A DNA stretch of 37,903 nt from Alphaproteobacteria bacterium (GTDB lineage Bacteria; Pseudomonadota; Alphaproteobacteria; Rhizobiales; Beijerinckiaceae), in contig VGCJ01000011.1 in NCBI GenBank assembly GCA_016870035.1, forward strand, positions 1-37,903, read 5' to 3'. The position numbers were made by a program, and so were the translations under genes. Shown here piece after piece: positions 20,013 through 28,687 of this stretch; within the stretch, counting starts at the first letter, position 1; the number at the start of each line of letters is the position of its first letter. The notes under the pieces were generated by a model, which was given only the letters and a program-made list of their open reading frames with translations, made no database searches and was not told the origin of the DNA.

Positions 20013-21224
20013 ATGGTTGATATGAATGCACCAAGCTCGGCCGATATTGTAATTGTTGGCGGCGCGGTGATGGGATCATCGGTTGCGTACCATCTTGCAA
20101 ATGATCCGCACTTCAAGGGTCGGGTTGTCGTTATTGAAAAGGATCCGACCTACACGAAATGCGCGTCTGCGCTTTCTGCCGCATCGATCAGGCAGCAATT
20201 TTCAACCGAAGTGAATATCAAAATTTCACTCTATGGCATTTCGTTTTTGCGCAATATTGGCGCGTATTTATCGATTGAAAATGAGACCGCCGTCATTGAT
20301 CTGCATGAAGGCGGTTATCTTTATCTTGAAACAATACCAGGCGCACCTGTTCTAACAAACACGCATAAATTACAAACGGCGCTCGGTGCCGATATTGTTC
20401 TTTATGATCAAAGCGCACTGAAACAAAAATTCCCATGGCTATATGCGGATGATGTTGTTGCTGCTTCGTGGGGCCGAACCGGCGAAGGCTGGTTTGACGG
20501 CTGGGGCCTGATGCAGGCCTTCCGTAAAAAAGCGCGCCATATCGGTGTCACTTATATTGACGGTGAAGTCGTTCAAGTCGAACGCAGCGGAGGCCGCATT
20601 GAGGCGGTCATCACGAAAGATGGATCACGCATCGCTTGCGGTGCGGTGGTGAATGCGGCCGGTGCTTCGGGTGGTCGTACTTTTGCAGCACTTGCCGGTC
20701 TTGATATTCCCGTTCATTCGAAGAAGCGTTGTGTGTTTTCATTTCATTGCAAAGGCGATGTGACGCATGCGCCTTTGCTGATTGATCCGACAGGCACATG
20801 GTGCCGCCCTGAAGGCAAACGAAGCGCTGAGGGTCAGCAATTTATTTGCGGCGGATCACCCGGCGAAGAGGATCCTGACTCACAAGAATTTGAAGTTAAT
20901 TGGTCGCTTTTTGAGGAGATTTATTGGCCCGCATTGGCCACGCGCATTCCTGCCTTTGAAAGAATCAAACCGGGTCGCGCTTGGGCCGGCCATTATGATA
21001 TTTGCACGCTTGATCATAACGCCATCATTGGTCGTGCGGTCGGCTATGATAATTTCTATCTTGCCAATGGATTTTCAGGCCATGGTCTTCAGCAAAGCCC
21101 CGCTATTGGTCGCGGCCTTGCCGAGCTGCTCATTCACGGTGCGTATCAGACGCTTGATCTCTCTGCGCTTGGCCACGCGCGTGTTGTTGAGAACAAGCCT
21201 TTGCATGAAGCCAATGTGATTTGA
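20013..21224 (+). CDS. FAD-dependent oxidoreductase, DAO family (sarcosine/dimethylglycine oxidase-like)
   Basis: A 403-residue flavoprotein of the D-amino acid oxidase/glycine oxidase/SoxB family. The FAD dinucleotide motif IVIVGGAVMGSS is at about 12-23, and the FAD-contacting C-terminal part is GHYDICTLDHNAIIGR with NFYLANGFSGHGLQQSPAIGRGLAELL. Such enzymes oxidise secondary or tertiary amines or amino acids. The substrate here is not determined by motifs I can see, but proximity to soxBDAG makes an N-methylated glycine or related amine plausible. An alternative is the FOXRED1-like group. It follows mrp by 13 bp with a weak ribosome site, and is followed by the palindromic repeat block at 21252-21359. 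Confidence 0.85.
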   Translation: MVDMNAPSSADIVIVGGAVMGSSVAYHLANDPHFKGRVVVIEKDPTYTKCASALSAASIRQQFSTEVNIKISLYGISFLRNIGAYLSIENETAVIDLHEGGYLYLETIPGAPVLTNTHKLQTALGADIVLYDQSALKQKFPWLYADDVVAASWGRTGEGWFDGWGLMQAFRKKARHIGVTYIDGEVVQVERSGGRIEAVITKDGSRIACGAVVNAAGASGGRTFAALAGLDIPVHSKKRCVFSFHCKGDVTHAPLLIDPTGTWCRPEGKRSAEGQQFICGGSPGEEDPDSQEFEVNWSLFEEIYWPALATRIPAFERIKPGRAWAGHYDICTLDHNAIIGRAVGYDNFYLANGFSGHGLQQSPAIGRGLAELLIHGAYQTLDLSALGHARVVENKPLHEANVI

Positions 21225-21251
21225 ATTTCTAAAGACATGACATCTTTCTCT

Positions 21252-21359
21252 CCCTCCCCTGCAGGGGAGGGTGTCGAATGGGTTTCCATTCGACGGGTGG
21301 GGCCTTGCGCTCATTCACCCTCCGGTTGCTTCGCAACCACCTCCCCCTGCAGGGGGAGG
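21252..21359. repeat. Composite palindromic intergenic repeat
   Basis: Four palindromes lie in a row: CCCTCCCCTGCAGGGGAGGG (21252-21271), TCGAATGG/CCATTCGA with a GTTT loop (21274-21293), GGTTGC/GCAACC (21324-21338), and CCTCCCCCTGCAGGGGGAGG (21340-21359). The two outer palindromes share a CCCTGCAGGG core. This resembles dispersed palindromic elements found between genes in alphaproteobacteria. It sits between convergent genes and could stop transcription from both sides, although no T-runs are present. Confidence 0.75.
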
Positions 21360-21383
21360 ATAATGAGAAGCAACGTGACTTAC

Positions 21384-22301
21384 CTACCGCTCTAAATCTT
21401 TAAGCCGTGGCGGATTGGAACCCTTTTTCTTGCATGTAAATGCAGCCGCACGCACAGTAAACGACAACCATTTCCCAATCGCGCTTTGAGTCCATGCGAC
21501 AGGGGTTTCACCAAGCGCGCCATCACGTTCCATCGCAAAAAGCAAAGCGGACATGAGGCTGTCACCCGCACCAACCGTATCAGCGACCGTAATCGCAGGT
21601 GCCGGAACCACCAGATGATCTTTTGCAGTGAAGGCTTCGGCACCTTTGCCCCCGCGCGTTAAGATCACGAGCTTTGGACCAAGCGATAGCCAATTCAGAA
21701 TCGACTCATGCGGTGCATGATCTGGATAAAGCCATTCAAGATCTTCTTCGCTCGCCTTCACGATATCAGCAAGCGCAACGCGCGCTTCGACATCGACGCG
21801 CGTTTTATCGCGATCAGGCGTGATCATCGGGCGGATATTGGGATCATAACTCGTTGTGCGTTTGCCACGCGCGGCTGCAAACGCATCGAGAACGCTATGC
21901 GCCATGGGGCCGAGAATGGCCGCGATCGAACCCGCATGAATATGCACAAGATCATCAGACCAAGGGAGTGGAAGTGGTGCGGATTCATCAAAGGCCGTAC
22001 CACTCAGTGTAAAAACATAACGCGGCCCGCTTTCTTTTGTACCTTCTTCAACAAGCGCTGTGGGGCTTGGTTTATTGACGATGGCCACGCAGGACAAATC
22101 TACGCCGTCGGCTTCAAGTGCGGCCTTGAAGCGTTGACCATCAGAATCATGTGAAAGTGATGTTGCGATGCTTACTTTGGCGCCGAGACGCCCCAAACCG
22201 ATTGCGACATTATAGGGCGAACCATCCAAAACAGCCTCGCGCCCCTTTGGTCCGGGCACGAGGTCAACGAGTGTTTCACCAATAACAAGAAGTTTCGTCA
22301 C
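21384..22301 (-). CDS. PfkB-family sugar kinase (fructokinase or 2-keto-3-deoxysugar-acid kinase)
   Basis: A ribokinase-type kinase of 305 residues. The N-terminal GETLVDLVPG and the substrate-binding glycine-rich region SPYNVAIGLGRLGAKV are followed by DPNIRP (153-158) and the ATP-site/anion-hole motif DTVGAGDS. The catalytic base is D247 in GAGD (244-247). The best overall resemblance is to fructokinases. Next to sugar-acid genes, a 2-keto-3-deoxygluconate kinase role is also possible. It begins 6 bp after the aldehyde dehydrogenase stop, so it is almost certainly cotranscribed with it. No transporter or sugar regulator is in view to name the substrate. Confidence 0.8.
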   Translation of the reverse strand: MTKLLVIGETLVDLVPGPKGREAVLDGSPYNVAIGLGRLGAKVSIATSLSHDSDGQRFKAALEADGVDLSCVAIVNKPSPTALVEEGTKESGPRYVFTLSGTAFDESAPLPLPWSDDLVHIHAGSIAAILGPMAHSVLDAFAAARGKRTTSYDPNIRPMITPDRDKTRVDVEARVALADIVKASEEDLEWLYPDHAPHESILNWLSLGPKLVILTRGGKGAEAFTAKDHLVVPAPAITVADTVGAGDSLMSALLFAMERDGALGETPVAWTQSAIGKWLSFTVRAAAFTCKKKGSNPPRLKDLER

Positions 22302-22307
22302 AACCGA

Positions 22308-23756
22308 TCAATCAGCGAATGTGTAAGCCGTTTTGACGGTTGTGTAGAATTCTTTCGCATAAGCGCCTTGCTCGCGCGGGCCATAGCTTGACCCTTTGCG
22401 ACCGCCGAAGGGCACATGATAATCAACGCCTGCGGTTGGTAAGTTTACCATCACCATTCCGGCTTCCGAATTGCGCTTGAAATGCGTGGCGTATTTGAGG
22501 CTTGATGTGCAGATGCCGGCCGAGAGACCAAATTCCGTATCATTGGAAATTACCAAAGCGTCGTCATAGTTTTTCGCGCGAATGACAACACCTACGGGGC
22601 CGAAGATTTCTTCACGTGCCACACGCATTGTATTGGCAACATTCGTGAAGAGCGCCGGCTGCATGTAAAAACCGGGTGTTTTCCGGTTCAACAATTCACC
22701 ACCCCAATGCAATGTCGCGCCTTCGCTCTTACCGATATCGACATAAGAAAGATCCTGATCAAGTTGGCTTTGATCAACAACCGGCCCGATATGCGTACCC
22801 GCTTTCAACGCGTTATCGACTACGAGGCCTTGCATGCGTTCAGTGAGCGCTTTGACGAATGCGTCATGAATACCTTCGGTCACGATCAAACGTGACGACG
22901 CCGTACAGCGTTGGCCGGTTGAGAAAAACGCGCCATTGACCGCGCATTCAACCGCTGTCTTCAAATCCGCGTCATCAAGAACAACGAGCGGGTTCTTGCC
23001 GCCCATCTCAAGTTGCACCTTCTTCATCGGCGTTGACGCAACAGCCGCGGCTGCAACCTTGCGCCCCGTGTTGACTGAGCCCGTGAATGTAATCGCATTC
23101 ACATCCTTATGATCAAGAATGATTTGCCCCACGTCAGAGCCGCGACCCATCACAAGATTCAAAACGCCTTTCGGCAATCCGGCGCGATGCAGAATATCAA
23201 CCAGCGCCCAAGCCGAACCCGGAACGAGATCAGCAGGCTTGAACACGATTGTGTTGCCATGAGTGAACGCGGGCGCGATTTTCCACGCCGGAATCGCAAT
23301 CGGGAAATTCCACGGCGTGATCATACCCACAACGCCAACTGCTTCGCGTGTTACATCAACGCCAACGCCGGGGCGAACGCTCGGCACGGTCTCGCCGGTC
23401 AAGCGCAGCGCTTCACCAGCAAAAAATGCAAAGATTTGTCCGGCGCGGGTAGCTTCACCAATCCCTTCGGGAAGAGTTTTGCCTTCTTCACGCGAGATCA
23501 ATTTTCCAAGCTCATCCTTGCGTGCCAAAATTTCATCTGATGCTTTTTTCAATATCTCGTAACGCTCTTGCGGCGTTGTGCGCGACCACGCGGGGAAAGC
23601 GGCTTTCGCGGCCGCAATCGCCTCTTCGGCCTGCGCTTTGGACGCGCGTGCAAATTCGCCGACAACATCATTTGTGTCTGACGGATTGATGTTTTTTGTA
23701 ACGCTTGCGCTGTCAACCCATTCGCCCGCGATGAGATTTTTAAAATGCTCGGTCAT
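22308..23756 (-). CDS. NAD(P)-dependent aldehyde dehydrogenase (2-oxoglutarate semialdehyde / succinate semialdehyde type)
   Basis: A 482-residue class of aldehyde dehydrogenase. Catalytic residues are visible: N150 in TPWNFPIAIP, E250 in QLEMGGKNP, and the nucleophile C284 in STGQRCTASSR. The coenzyme motif FTGSVNTG is at about 224-231. The family relatives I recognise are 2-oxoglutarate semialdehyde and succinate-semialdehyde dehydrogenases. With an FAH-family protein and an UxaA-type dehydratase next door, oxidation of 2-oxoglutarate semialdehyde to 2-oxoglutarate is the best guess. It is the middle gene of FAH > ALDH > PfkB kinase, with a gap of about 64 bp to the first and 6 bp to the last. 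Confidence 0.85.
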   Translation of the reverse strand: MTEHFKNLIAGEWVDSASVTKNINPSDTNDVVGEFARASKAQAEEAIAAAKAAFPAWSRTTPQERYEILKKASDEILARKDELGKLISREEGKTLPEGIGEATRAGQIFAFFAGEALRLTGETVPSVRPGVGVDVTREAVGVVGMITPWNFPIAIPAWKIAPAFTHGNTIVFKPADLVPGSAWALVDILHRAGLPKGVLNLVMGRGSDVGQIILDHKDVNAITFTGSVNTGRKVAAAAVASTPMKKVQLEMGGKNPLVVLDDADLKTAVECAVNGAFFSTGQRCTASSRLIVTEGIHDAFVKALTERMQGLVVDNALKAGTHIGPVVDQSQLDQDLSYVDIGKSEGATLHWGGELLNRKTPGFYMQPALFTNVANTMRVAREEIFGPVGVVIRAKNYDDALVISNDTEFGLSAGICTSSLKYATHFKRNSEAGMVMVNLPTAGVDYHVPFGGRKGSSYGPREQGAYAKEFYTTVKTAYTFAD

Positions 23757-23820
23757 GATGAAGTCCTTACGCGATGATAAATTTAGAAAGTCCGATAGCA
23801 GATTTTTGATTGCTGAACAG

Positions 23821-24999
23821 CTAGATCAAGCCGCGCTTCGCGAGATTGCGCATGAGGTGAGATGTGCCGAAGGTCCAGGGCGCGCAATCGGCGGTCGAAC
23901 GCATGCGATTGATGATCGCGCCGAGTTTGGGCGAAGACACAGTAACGATATCGCCGGTTTTATGGGTAAAGCCTTTACCCGGCGCATCGCGGTCTTTGAT
24001 GGGCGCATACATCGTTCCCGTGTATAGCACCGCCCCGTCCGGATATTGATGATGGTTATTGATCATCTGACCGGCGAGATCGGCTAAGTCACGGCTGATT
24101 TTGGTGAGCGAGGATGAGCCTTCCAACGAGAAGCCTTCTGGCCCGTCAACGCGGACGGTAACCACCGCATAACGGAGATCATCAAGAGAGAAACTCTGAT
24201 CGAAAAAACGTATGAAGGGGCCGGTGACGGCCGAGGCGTTGTTATCTTTCGCTTTACCGAGCAACAGCGCGGAGCGACCCTCGACATCACGCAAATTCAC
24301 ATCATTGCCGAGCATGCCGCCGATAATCTTTCCCGTCGAGGCAACGATGATCACCACTTCCGGCTCTGGGTTCGACCAGTTCGAAATGGGATGAACACCC
24401 GCATCGGCGCCCGTGCCGACAGCGGCCATGGGCGGCGCTTTGGTGAAGATCTCGGCGTCAGGGCCAATGCCAACTTCAAGATATTGGCTCCAAGCCCCTT
24501 GAGCGACGAGGACCTCTTTGAGTTTCATGGCATCCGGCGAGCCCGCGCGCAGCTTTGAGAGATCATCGCCGATCAGCGCGGTGATTTCGGTCCGGAGCTT
24601 AGCGGCGGCCTTATAATCGCCCCGCGCTTTTTCCTCGATTACGCGTTCGAGCATTGAGACGGCAAAGGTCACACCTGCTGCTTTGATGGCTTGCAAATCA
24701 TTCGGCGCGATCAGCCAGGGTTTGGAAGGATCGCGTCCGTCTGGCGGTGTGTTGGCTAAAAGTTCTTCGAGGGGACCAAGATTTTCGCCATGAGCTGCGC
24801 GCAGAGCGGCGGCAGGGTCCGGCGTTTCGCACAGATCGCGCATGGTCGGGTAATGCGCCGAGATATCGATCACGCCTTTCGGCCTGATCGCGACGACGGA
24901 CGGGCCTTCAAGCGAGGGGCGCCATACACGTCCGGCCAACGCGCCGGTAAACCCGTCTTCCGGCAAGGTTGAGGCTGCGGATAAAGAAAGCGCGGGCAT
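23821..24999 (-). CDS. FAH-family hydrolase/dehydratase, long form
   Basis: A 392-residue member of the fumarylacetoacetate hydrolase superfamily. The C-terminal half has the FAH metal-site signature: the acidic pair in SNPEPEVVIIV and the motif GNDVNLRDVEGR, which corresponds to NDVSxRD in the family. The long N-terminal region and overall size match the branch that includes 2-keto-3-deoxy-pentonate dehydratases rather than true fumarylacetoacetase. The start is the ATG at 24999 behind AGGGGAG. The frame is open to 25098, but that extension is arginine-rich and unconserved. It is divergent from the UxaA-family gene over 216 bp. A role converting 2-keto-3-deoxysugar acid to 2-oxoglutarate semialdehyde is inferred from its neighbours. 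Confidence 0.78.
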   Translation of the reverse strand: MPALSLSAASTLPEDGFTGALAGRVWRPSLEGPSVVAIRPKGVIDISAHYPTMRDLCETPDPAAALRAAHGENLGPLEELLANTPPDGRDPSKPWLIAPNDLQAIKAAGVTFAVSMLERVIEEKARGDYKAAAKLRTEITALIGDDLSKLRAGSPDAMKLKEVLVAQGAWSQYLEVGIGPDAEIFTKAPPMAAVGTGADAGVHPISNWSNPEPEVVIIVASTGKIIGGMLGNDVNLRDVEGRSALLLGKAKDNNASAVTGPFIRFFDQSFSLDDLRYAVVTVRVDGPEGFSLEGSSSLTKISRDLADLAGQMINNHHQYPDGAVLYTGTMYAPIKDRDAPGKGFTHKTGDIVTVSSPKLGAIINRMRSTADCAPWTFGTSHLMRNLAKRGLI

Positions 25000-25215
25000 A
25001 GCGGAAACTCCCCTGAATTTTGGTCTTCTGCCGCGAAGCATTGCGGCGCTTTGGGTCACGATGCAAGCGGGGAGAGGGGCGATGTTCCGAATAGGCACTA
25101 TGCGTGATCAGGGGGCACGCGCTTCTTGCGATTTTTCCTCTATTCGATCACGATAGCGTTCGGCCATTTCACGAAACAAGATCAATCCGGCCTTCTATCA
25201 TTTTCGGAGACCCTC

Positions 25216-26748
25216 ATGAATGCTCCCACCGCGTCAACGCCCCGTTTTGTCCGGTTGAACGCCGCCGACAATGTTGCCGTCGCCGTTGATCCTATTGAGC
25301 CGGGTTCTGTCATCTACGGCGCGACGGCCACTGTGCGCATTCCGCGCGGACATAAAATGGCGCTTGCAGCTTTAAGTGATGGTCAACCAATTATGAAATT
25401 CGGCCAGATCATTGGCTTTGCAAAAGGCGTGATTAAGCCGGGCGACTGGGTACACGAACACAATGTCGTGATGCATGATTTCGAACGTGATTATCGCTTT
25501 GCCGAAGATGCAAAGAATGAAGAACTACTCCCAAAAAATCTACAAGCGACATTTGAAGGGTTTCGTCGTGCCAATGGCCAAGTGGGCACACGCAATTACA
25601 TCGCCATTCTCACCTCCGTGAATTGCTCGGCCTCTGTCGCGCGCTTCATTGCTGAAGATCTCAATCGATCCGGATTGCTTGATCAATATCCGAACATTGA
25701 TGGCATCATTCCGCTCGTACAAGGCGGTGGTTGCGCCATCGATTTGAAGGGCGAAGGCTATGATGTGTTGAAGCGCACGCAATGGGGCTACGCAACCAAT
25801 CCGAATGTTGCGGGTGTTTTGATGGTTGGTTTGGGTTGTGAAGGGTTCCAAATCGGTCGCTGGAAAGAAGCATACAACATTGTTGAAAGTGACACCTTCC
25901 GCACGATGACGATTCAGGAAACGGGCGGCACGAAAAAAACAGTCGCTGCCGGTGTTGATGCGGTCAAAACCATGTTGCCGATTGCGAATAAAGCAAAACG
26001 CGAAACAGTTCCGGCTTCAGAATTGATGCTCGCGTTGCAATGTGGTGGTTCAGATGGTTACTCAGGCATCACGGCCAATCCTGCATTAGGCGCTGCCGTT
26101 GATGAGCTTGTGCGCCATGGCGGTACAGCGATCCTATCAGAGACGCCTGAGATTTATGGAGCAGAACATCTTTTGACACGTCGCGCGGCAACGCGTGCAG
26201 TGGGCGAGAAACTCGTCGACCGCATCAAATGGTGGGAAGATTACACAAGCCGCAACAAGATGGAGATGAACAATAATCCATCGCCCGGCAACAAGCTTGG
26301 TGGTTTGACCACGATTCTTGAAAAGTCATTGGGTGCGGCGGCAAAGGGCGGCACAACAACCATGACCGGTGTTTATGAATATGCGGATAAGGTTGATACC
26401 AAAGGCTTCGTATTCATGGACACGCCCGGCTATGATCCTGTATCAGCAACAGGCCAAGTCGCGGGCGGTGCAAACATCTTGTGTTTCACTACGGGTCGCG
26501 GTTCGGCCTATGGCTGTAAGCCAACGCCCTCCATCAAGCTTGCCACCAATAGCGAAATCTATCGCAAGATGATTGACGATATGGACATCAATTGCGGTGA
26601 TATTCTTGATGGCGTTTCGATTGAAGAGAAGGGCAAAGAGATTTTTGCCAAAGTTCTTGAAGTGTCTTCCGGCACGCGCTCAAAATCCGAAGAGCTTGGT
26701 TATGGCGATGCAGAATTTGTGCCTTGGACCATCGGCGCGACGATGTGA
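25216..26748 (+). CDS. UxaA-family sugar-acid dehydratase (altronate/galactarate type)
   Basis: A 510-residue iron-dependent hydro-lyase with both family domains fused. The N-terminal SAF domain (about 10-100) has PRGHKMALAALSDGQPIMKFGQIIG, and the C-terminal UxaA/GarD catalytic domain begins at GFRRANGQVGTRNYIAILTSVNCSASVARFIAEDL. It dehydrates an aldonate or aldarate (altronate, galactarate or similar) to a 2-keto-3-deoxy acid. The chosen ATG at 25216 follows CGGAGA by five bases. The frame is open to 25126, but that part encodes unrelated residues. The gene faces the FAH gene across a 216-bp divergent region that should hold both promoters. Which sugar acid is used cannot be read from the sequence. 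Confidence 0.85.
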   Translation: MNAPTASTPRFVRLNAADNVAVAVDPIEPGSVIYGATATVRIPRGHKMALAALSDGQPIMKFGQIIGFAKGVIKPGDWVHEHNVVMHDFERDYRFAEDAKNEELLPKNLQATFEGFRRANGQVGTRNYIAILTSVNCSASVARFIAEDLNRSGLLDQYPNIDGIIPLVQGGGCAIDLKGEGYDVLKRTQWGYATNPNVAGVLMVGLGCEGFQIGRWKEAYNIVESDTFRTMTIQETGGTKKTVAAGVDAVKTMLPIANKAKRETVPASELMLALQCGGSDGYSGITANPALGAAVDELVRHGGTAILSETPEIYGAEHLLTRRAATRAVGEKLVDRIKWWEDYTSRNKMEMNNNPSPGNKLGGLTTILEKSLGAAAKGGTTTMTGVYEYADKVDTKGFVFMDTPGYDPVSATGQVAGGANILCFTTGRGSAYGCKPTPSIKLATNSEIYRKMIDDMDINCGDILDGVSIEEKGKEIFAKVLEVSSGTRSKSEELGYGDAEFVPWTIGATM

Positions 26749-26763
26749 CGGGTTTTTGTTTTT

Positions 26764-26874
26764 TGACACATTTGTTCTGATGAACCGATTCCCACTTCAT
26801 CGCAAAATGATTCATTTCCTGACGCATTTTGTTCCTATGAATCGGTTCCCACTTCATCGCAAAATGCTTTAGCT
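26764..26874. repeat. Tandem pair of a 56-bp dispersed repeat
   Basis: Two copies in direct orientation with a 56-base period (26764-26819 and 26820-26874). Both contain CCCACTTCATCGCAAAATG preceded by a GAACCGATT/GAATCGGTT segment. The copies differ at a handful of positions. The motif resembles short repeats widespread between rhizobial genes. The end of the second copy overlaps the stop codon of the DUF1345 gene. Confidence 0.7.
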
Positions 26875-27534
26875 CATCAATCCCGCTGTGGTGTTGATCA
26901 TCAGCGCAAGGATCGCTGAATTAAAGGCAAAAGCAGTAATGCAGTGAATCAGTGTCACACGGCGCATTGCCGGTGACACAGTGGCAACATCGGCCGTTTG
27001 TGCAGCACATGAGATTACAAATGAATAATAGAGAAAATCGCGATAATCTGGTTCACGATCTCCGGGGAATAATAATCCGCCATGTTCGCCCTTTGCATTC
27101 GTGCGATAAAAGAGATTGGCGTAATGAAGCGCAAAGATCATATGGGTAAAAACCCATGACAATGCGACGGTGATGGCAGTGAAGGCAAAGGTTGTAAGAA
27201 AAGGTTGACCGGCAGCTTTACTTGCCGCGAGTTCGGCGATGATTGCGAAAAAACTTGCGATTGCGCCTACAACCGTAACAATCAAAATGATCCAATCGCC
27301 TTCGTCATAAATTGAAGCACGATGTTTTCAATGCGAGACATCCGAGTTGATCATCAGATATCCCGTCAAAACAACGTAAGATAAAGTGAGTGCATCCCAT
27401 CTGAGCACCATACGCGTCATCAAACGCAGCGTGTCCGGGAGCACTGCTATTACTAAAAGTCCAATACCAAGACTGATGAAGAGTCGCGCGCGTCCGATGA
27501 TCACGCGCTTTAATGCAAGATGCGCATGAGTCAT
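26869..27534 (-). pseudogene. DUF1345 membrane protein gene interrupted by one in-frame TGA
   Basis: Reading from the ATG at 27534, codons 1-68 encode an N-terminal basic segment and two hydrophobic helices (LFISLGIGLLVIAVLP and ALTLSYVVLTGYLM), ending SDVSH. TGA follows at 27328-27330. The same frame then continues as KHRASIYDEGDWIILIVTVVGAIASFFAIIAEL and three more hydrophobic segments to TAA at 26869. The total of 221 codons fits full-length DUF1345, an integral membrane family of unknown function that normally has this YDEG-W segment after its second helix. There is no frameshift. It starts 3 bp after ispA and is probably cotranscribed with it. A sequencing error or readthrough would restore the protein. 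Automatic calls may show two genes, 27328-27534 and 26869-27285. Confidence 0.8.
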
Positions 27535-27537
27535 GAT

Positions 27538-28476
27538 TTAATGTCCCCGACTGACAATGAAGCGAGCGGTCATTCTAAGCATATCGGCTTCAACTCCGAA
27601 TCCGGACAGTGCTTCCAAAGCGGTGCGCGCTAAGCGGTCACGTTCGGCTTTCGCTGCATCCAAGCCTAAACGTTGAACAAGTGTTCCTTTACCGCGATCG
27701 GCATCTTTGCCCGCTTCTTTGCCGAGCGTGGCGCTGTCAGCTTCAACATCGAGAATGTCATCGGCAATTTGAAATGCCGCGCCTACCGCACGCCCATAGG
27801 ACGAGATTGCGGCCCGCGTTTTCGTGTCCACACGACCGAGAATTCCGCCAGCTTCTACGGCGAAGAGAAGCAGTGCGCCTGTTTTCATTGCTTGTAATTG
27901 CCGGATCGAGGCGTCGGAAAGCACGAGAGGTTTACGATCCGCCTCATACCGACCCTCGGCTTCAAGATCGAGCGCTTGCCCGCCCGCCATACCGCCAAGA
28001 CCGGACGCGCGTGCGAGACCCGTAACGAGTTCAAGACGAACGCCAGCGTCTTCATGGATCTCCGGTCGGCCCATGACATCAAAGGCCAAAGTCAATAGCG
28101 CGTCGCCTGCTAAAATCGCCATCGCGTCATCATAGACTTTATGGACGGTCGGGCGTCCGCGCCGCAGATCATCATCGTCCATCGCGGGCAGGTCATCATG
28201 AACGAGGGAATAGCAATGCACCAGTTCCAGCGCGCATCCAGCAAGCAAGGCCGCCGAAGGGGCGGCGCCACAAAGCCGGGCGCTTTCAACCAATAGAAAG
28301 GGCCTGAGCCGCTTCCCGCCTCCCAGCGCGCCATGCCGCATAGCCGCAAGTAGCCGATCGGGACGCGTTGTTTCGCGGGTTAAGGGGGCTGGTCCGAGCA
28401 GAGTGTCGAGCAGCGTTTCAACCGCTTGACCCGTTTCCTGAAGCTGGGACTGAAACAGATCGGGCGCACTCGTCAT
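27538..28476 (-). CDS. ispA: Farnesyl diphosphate synthase (polyprenyl synthetase)
   Basis: Condenses IPP with DMAPP and GPP to make farnesyl diphosphate for quinones, hopanoids and cell-wall lipid carriers. The 312-residue all-helical product has the first aspartate-rich motif DDLPAMD (D94-D100, in HDDLPAMDDDDLRRGRPT) and the second DDILD (239-243). The two-residue insertion in the first motif is typical of bacterial short-chain synthases, so farnesyl (or geranylgeranyl) product length is expected. GGGKRLRP (52-59) is the IPP-binding region. The DUF1345 gene follows after 3 bp. rpmF is divergent across about 210 bp. Confidence 0.9.
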   Translation of the reverse strand: MTSAPDLFQSQLQETGQAVETLLDTLLGPAPLTRETTRPDRLLAAMRHGALGGGKRLRPFLLVESARLCGAAPSAALLAGCALELVHCYSLVHDDLPAMDDDDLRRGRPTVHKVYDDAMAILAGDALLTLAFDVMGRPEIHEDAGVRLELVTGLARASGLGGMAGGQALDLEAEGRYEADRKPLVLSDASIRQLQAMKTGALLLFAVEAGGILGRVDTKTRAAISSYGRAVGAAFQIADDILDVEADSATLGKEAGKDADRGKGTLVQRLGLDAAKAERDRLARTALEALSGFGVEADMLRMTARFIVSRGH

Positions 28477-28687
28477 GAACTTTACCTTGGTTTTTGACCT
28501 TTTGCCCTTCCGGCTTGCCTGATGGGGGGATCAGGGTCAAGCCGATGGTTCGCTGCCGAGATTTTTTCGAAATCAGCGGCGTGTTCGGTCTAGCCAGCTT
28601 GATTGGTTCTCTGTATAAGCCCGGCTTTCGAATTCATTCAGGCATGGACAAATTGTGTCCTGACGCCCATCCGACACGGAGTTTCCA

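Noticed and set aside
27286-27330. Frameshift between the two DUF1345 halves
   Set aside because: The positions are a multiple of three apart and translation continues in the same frame. The break is a single TGA.
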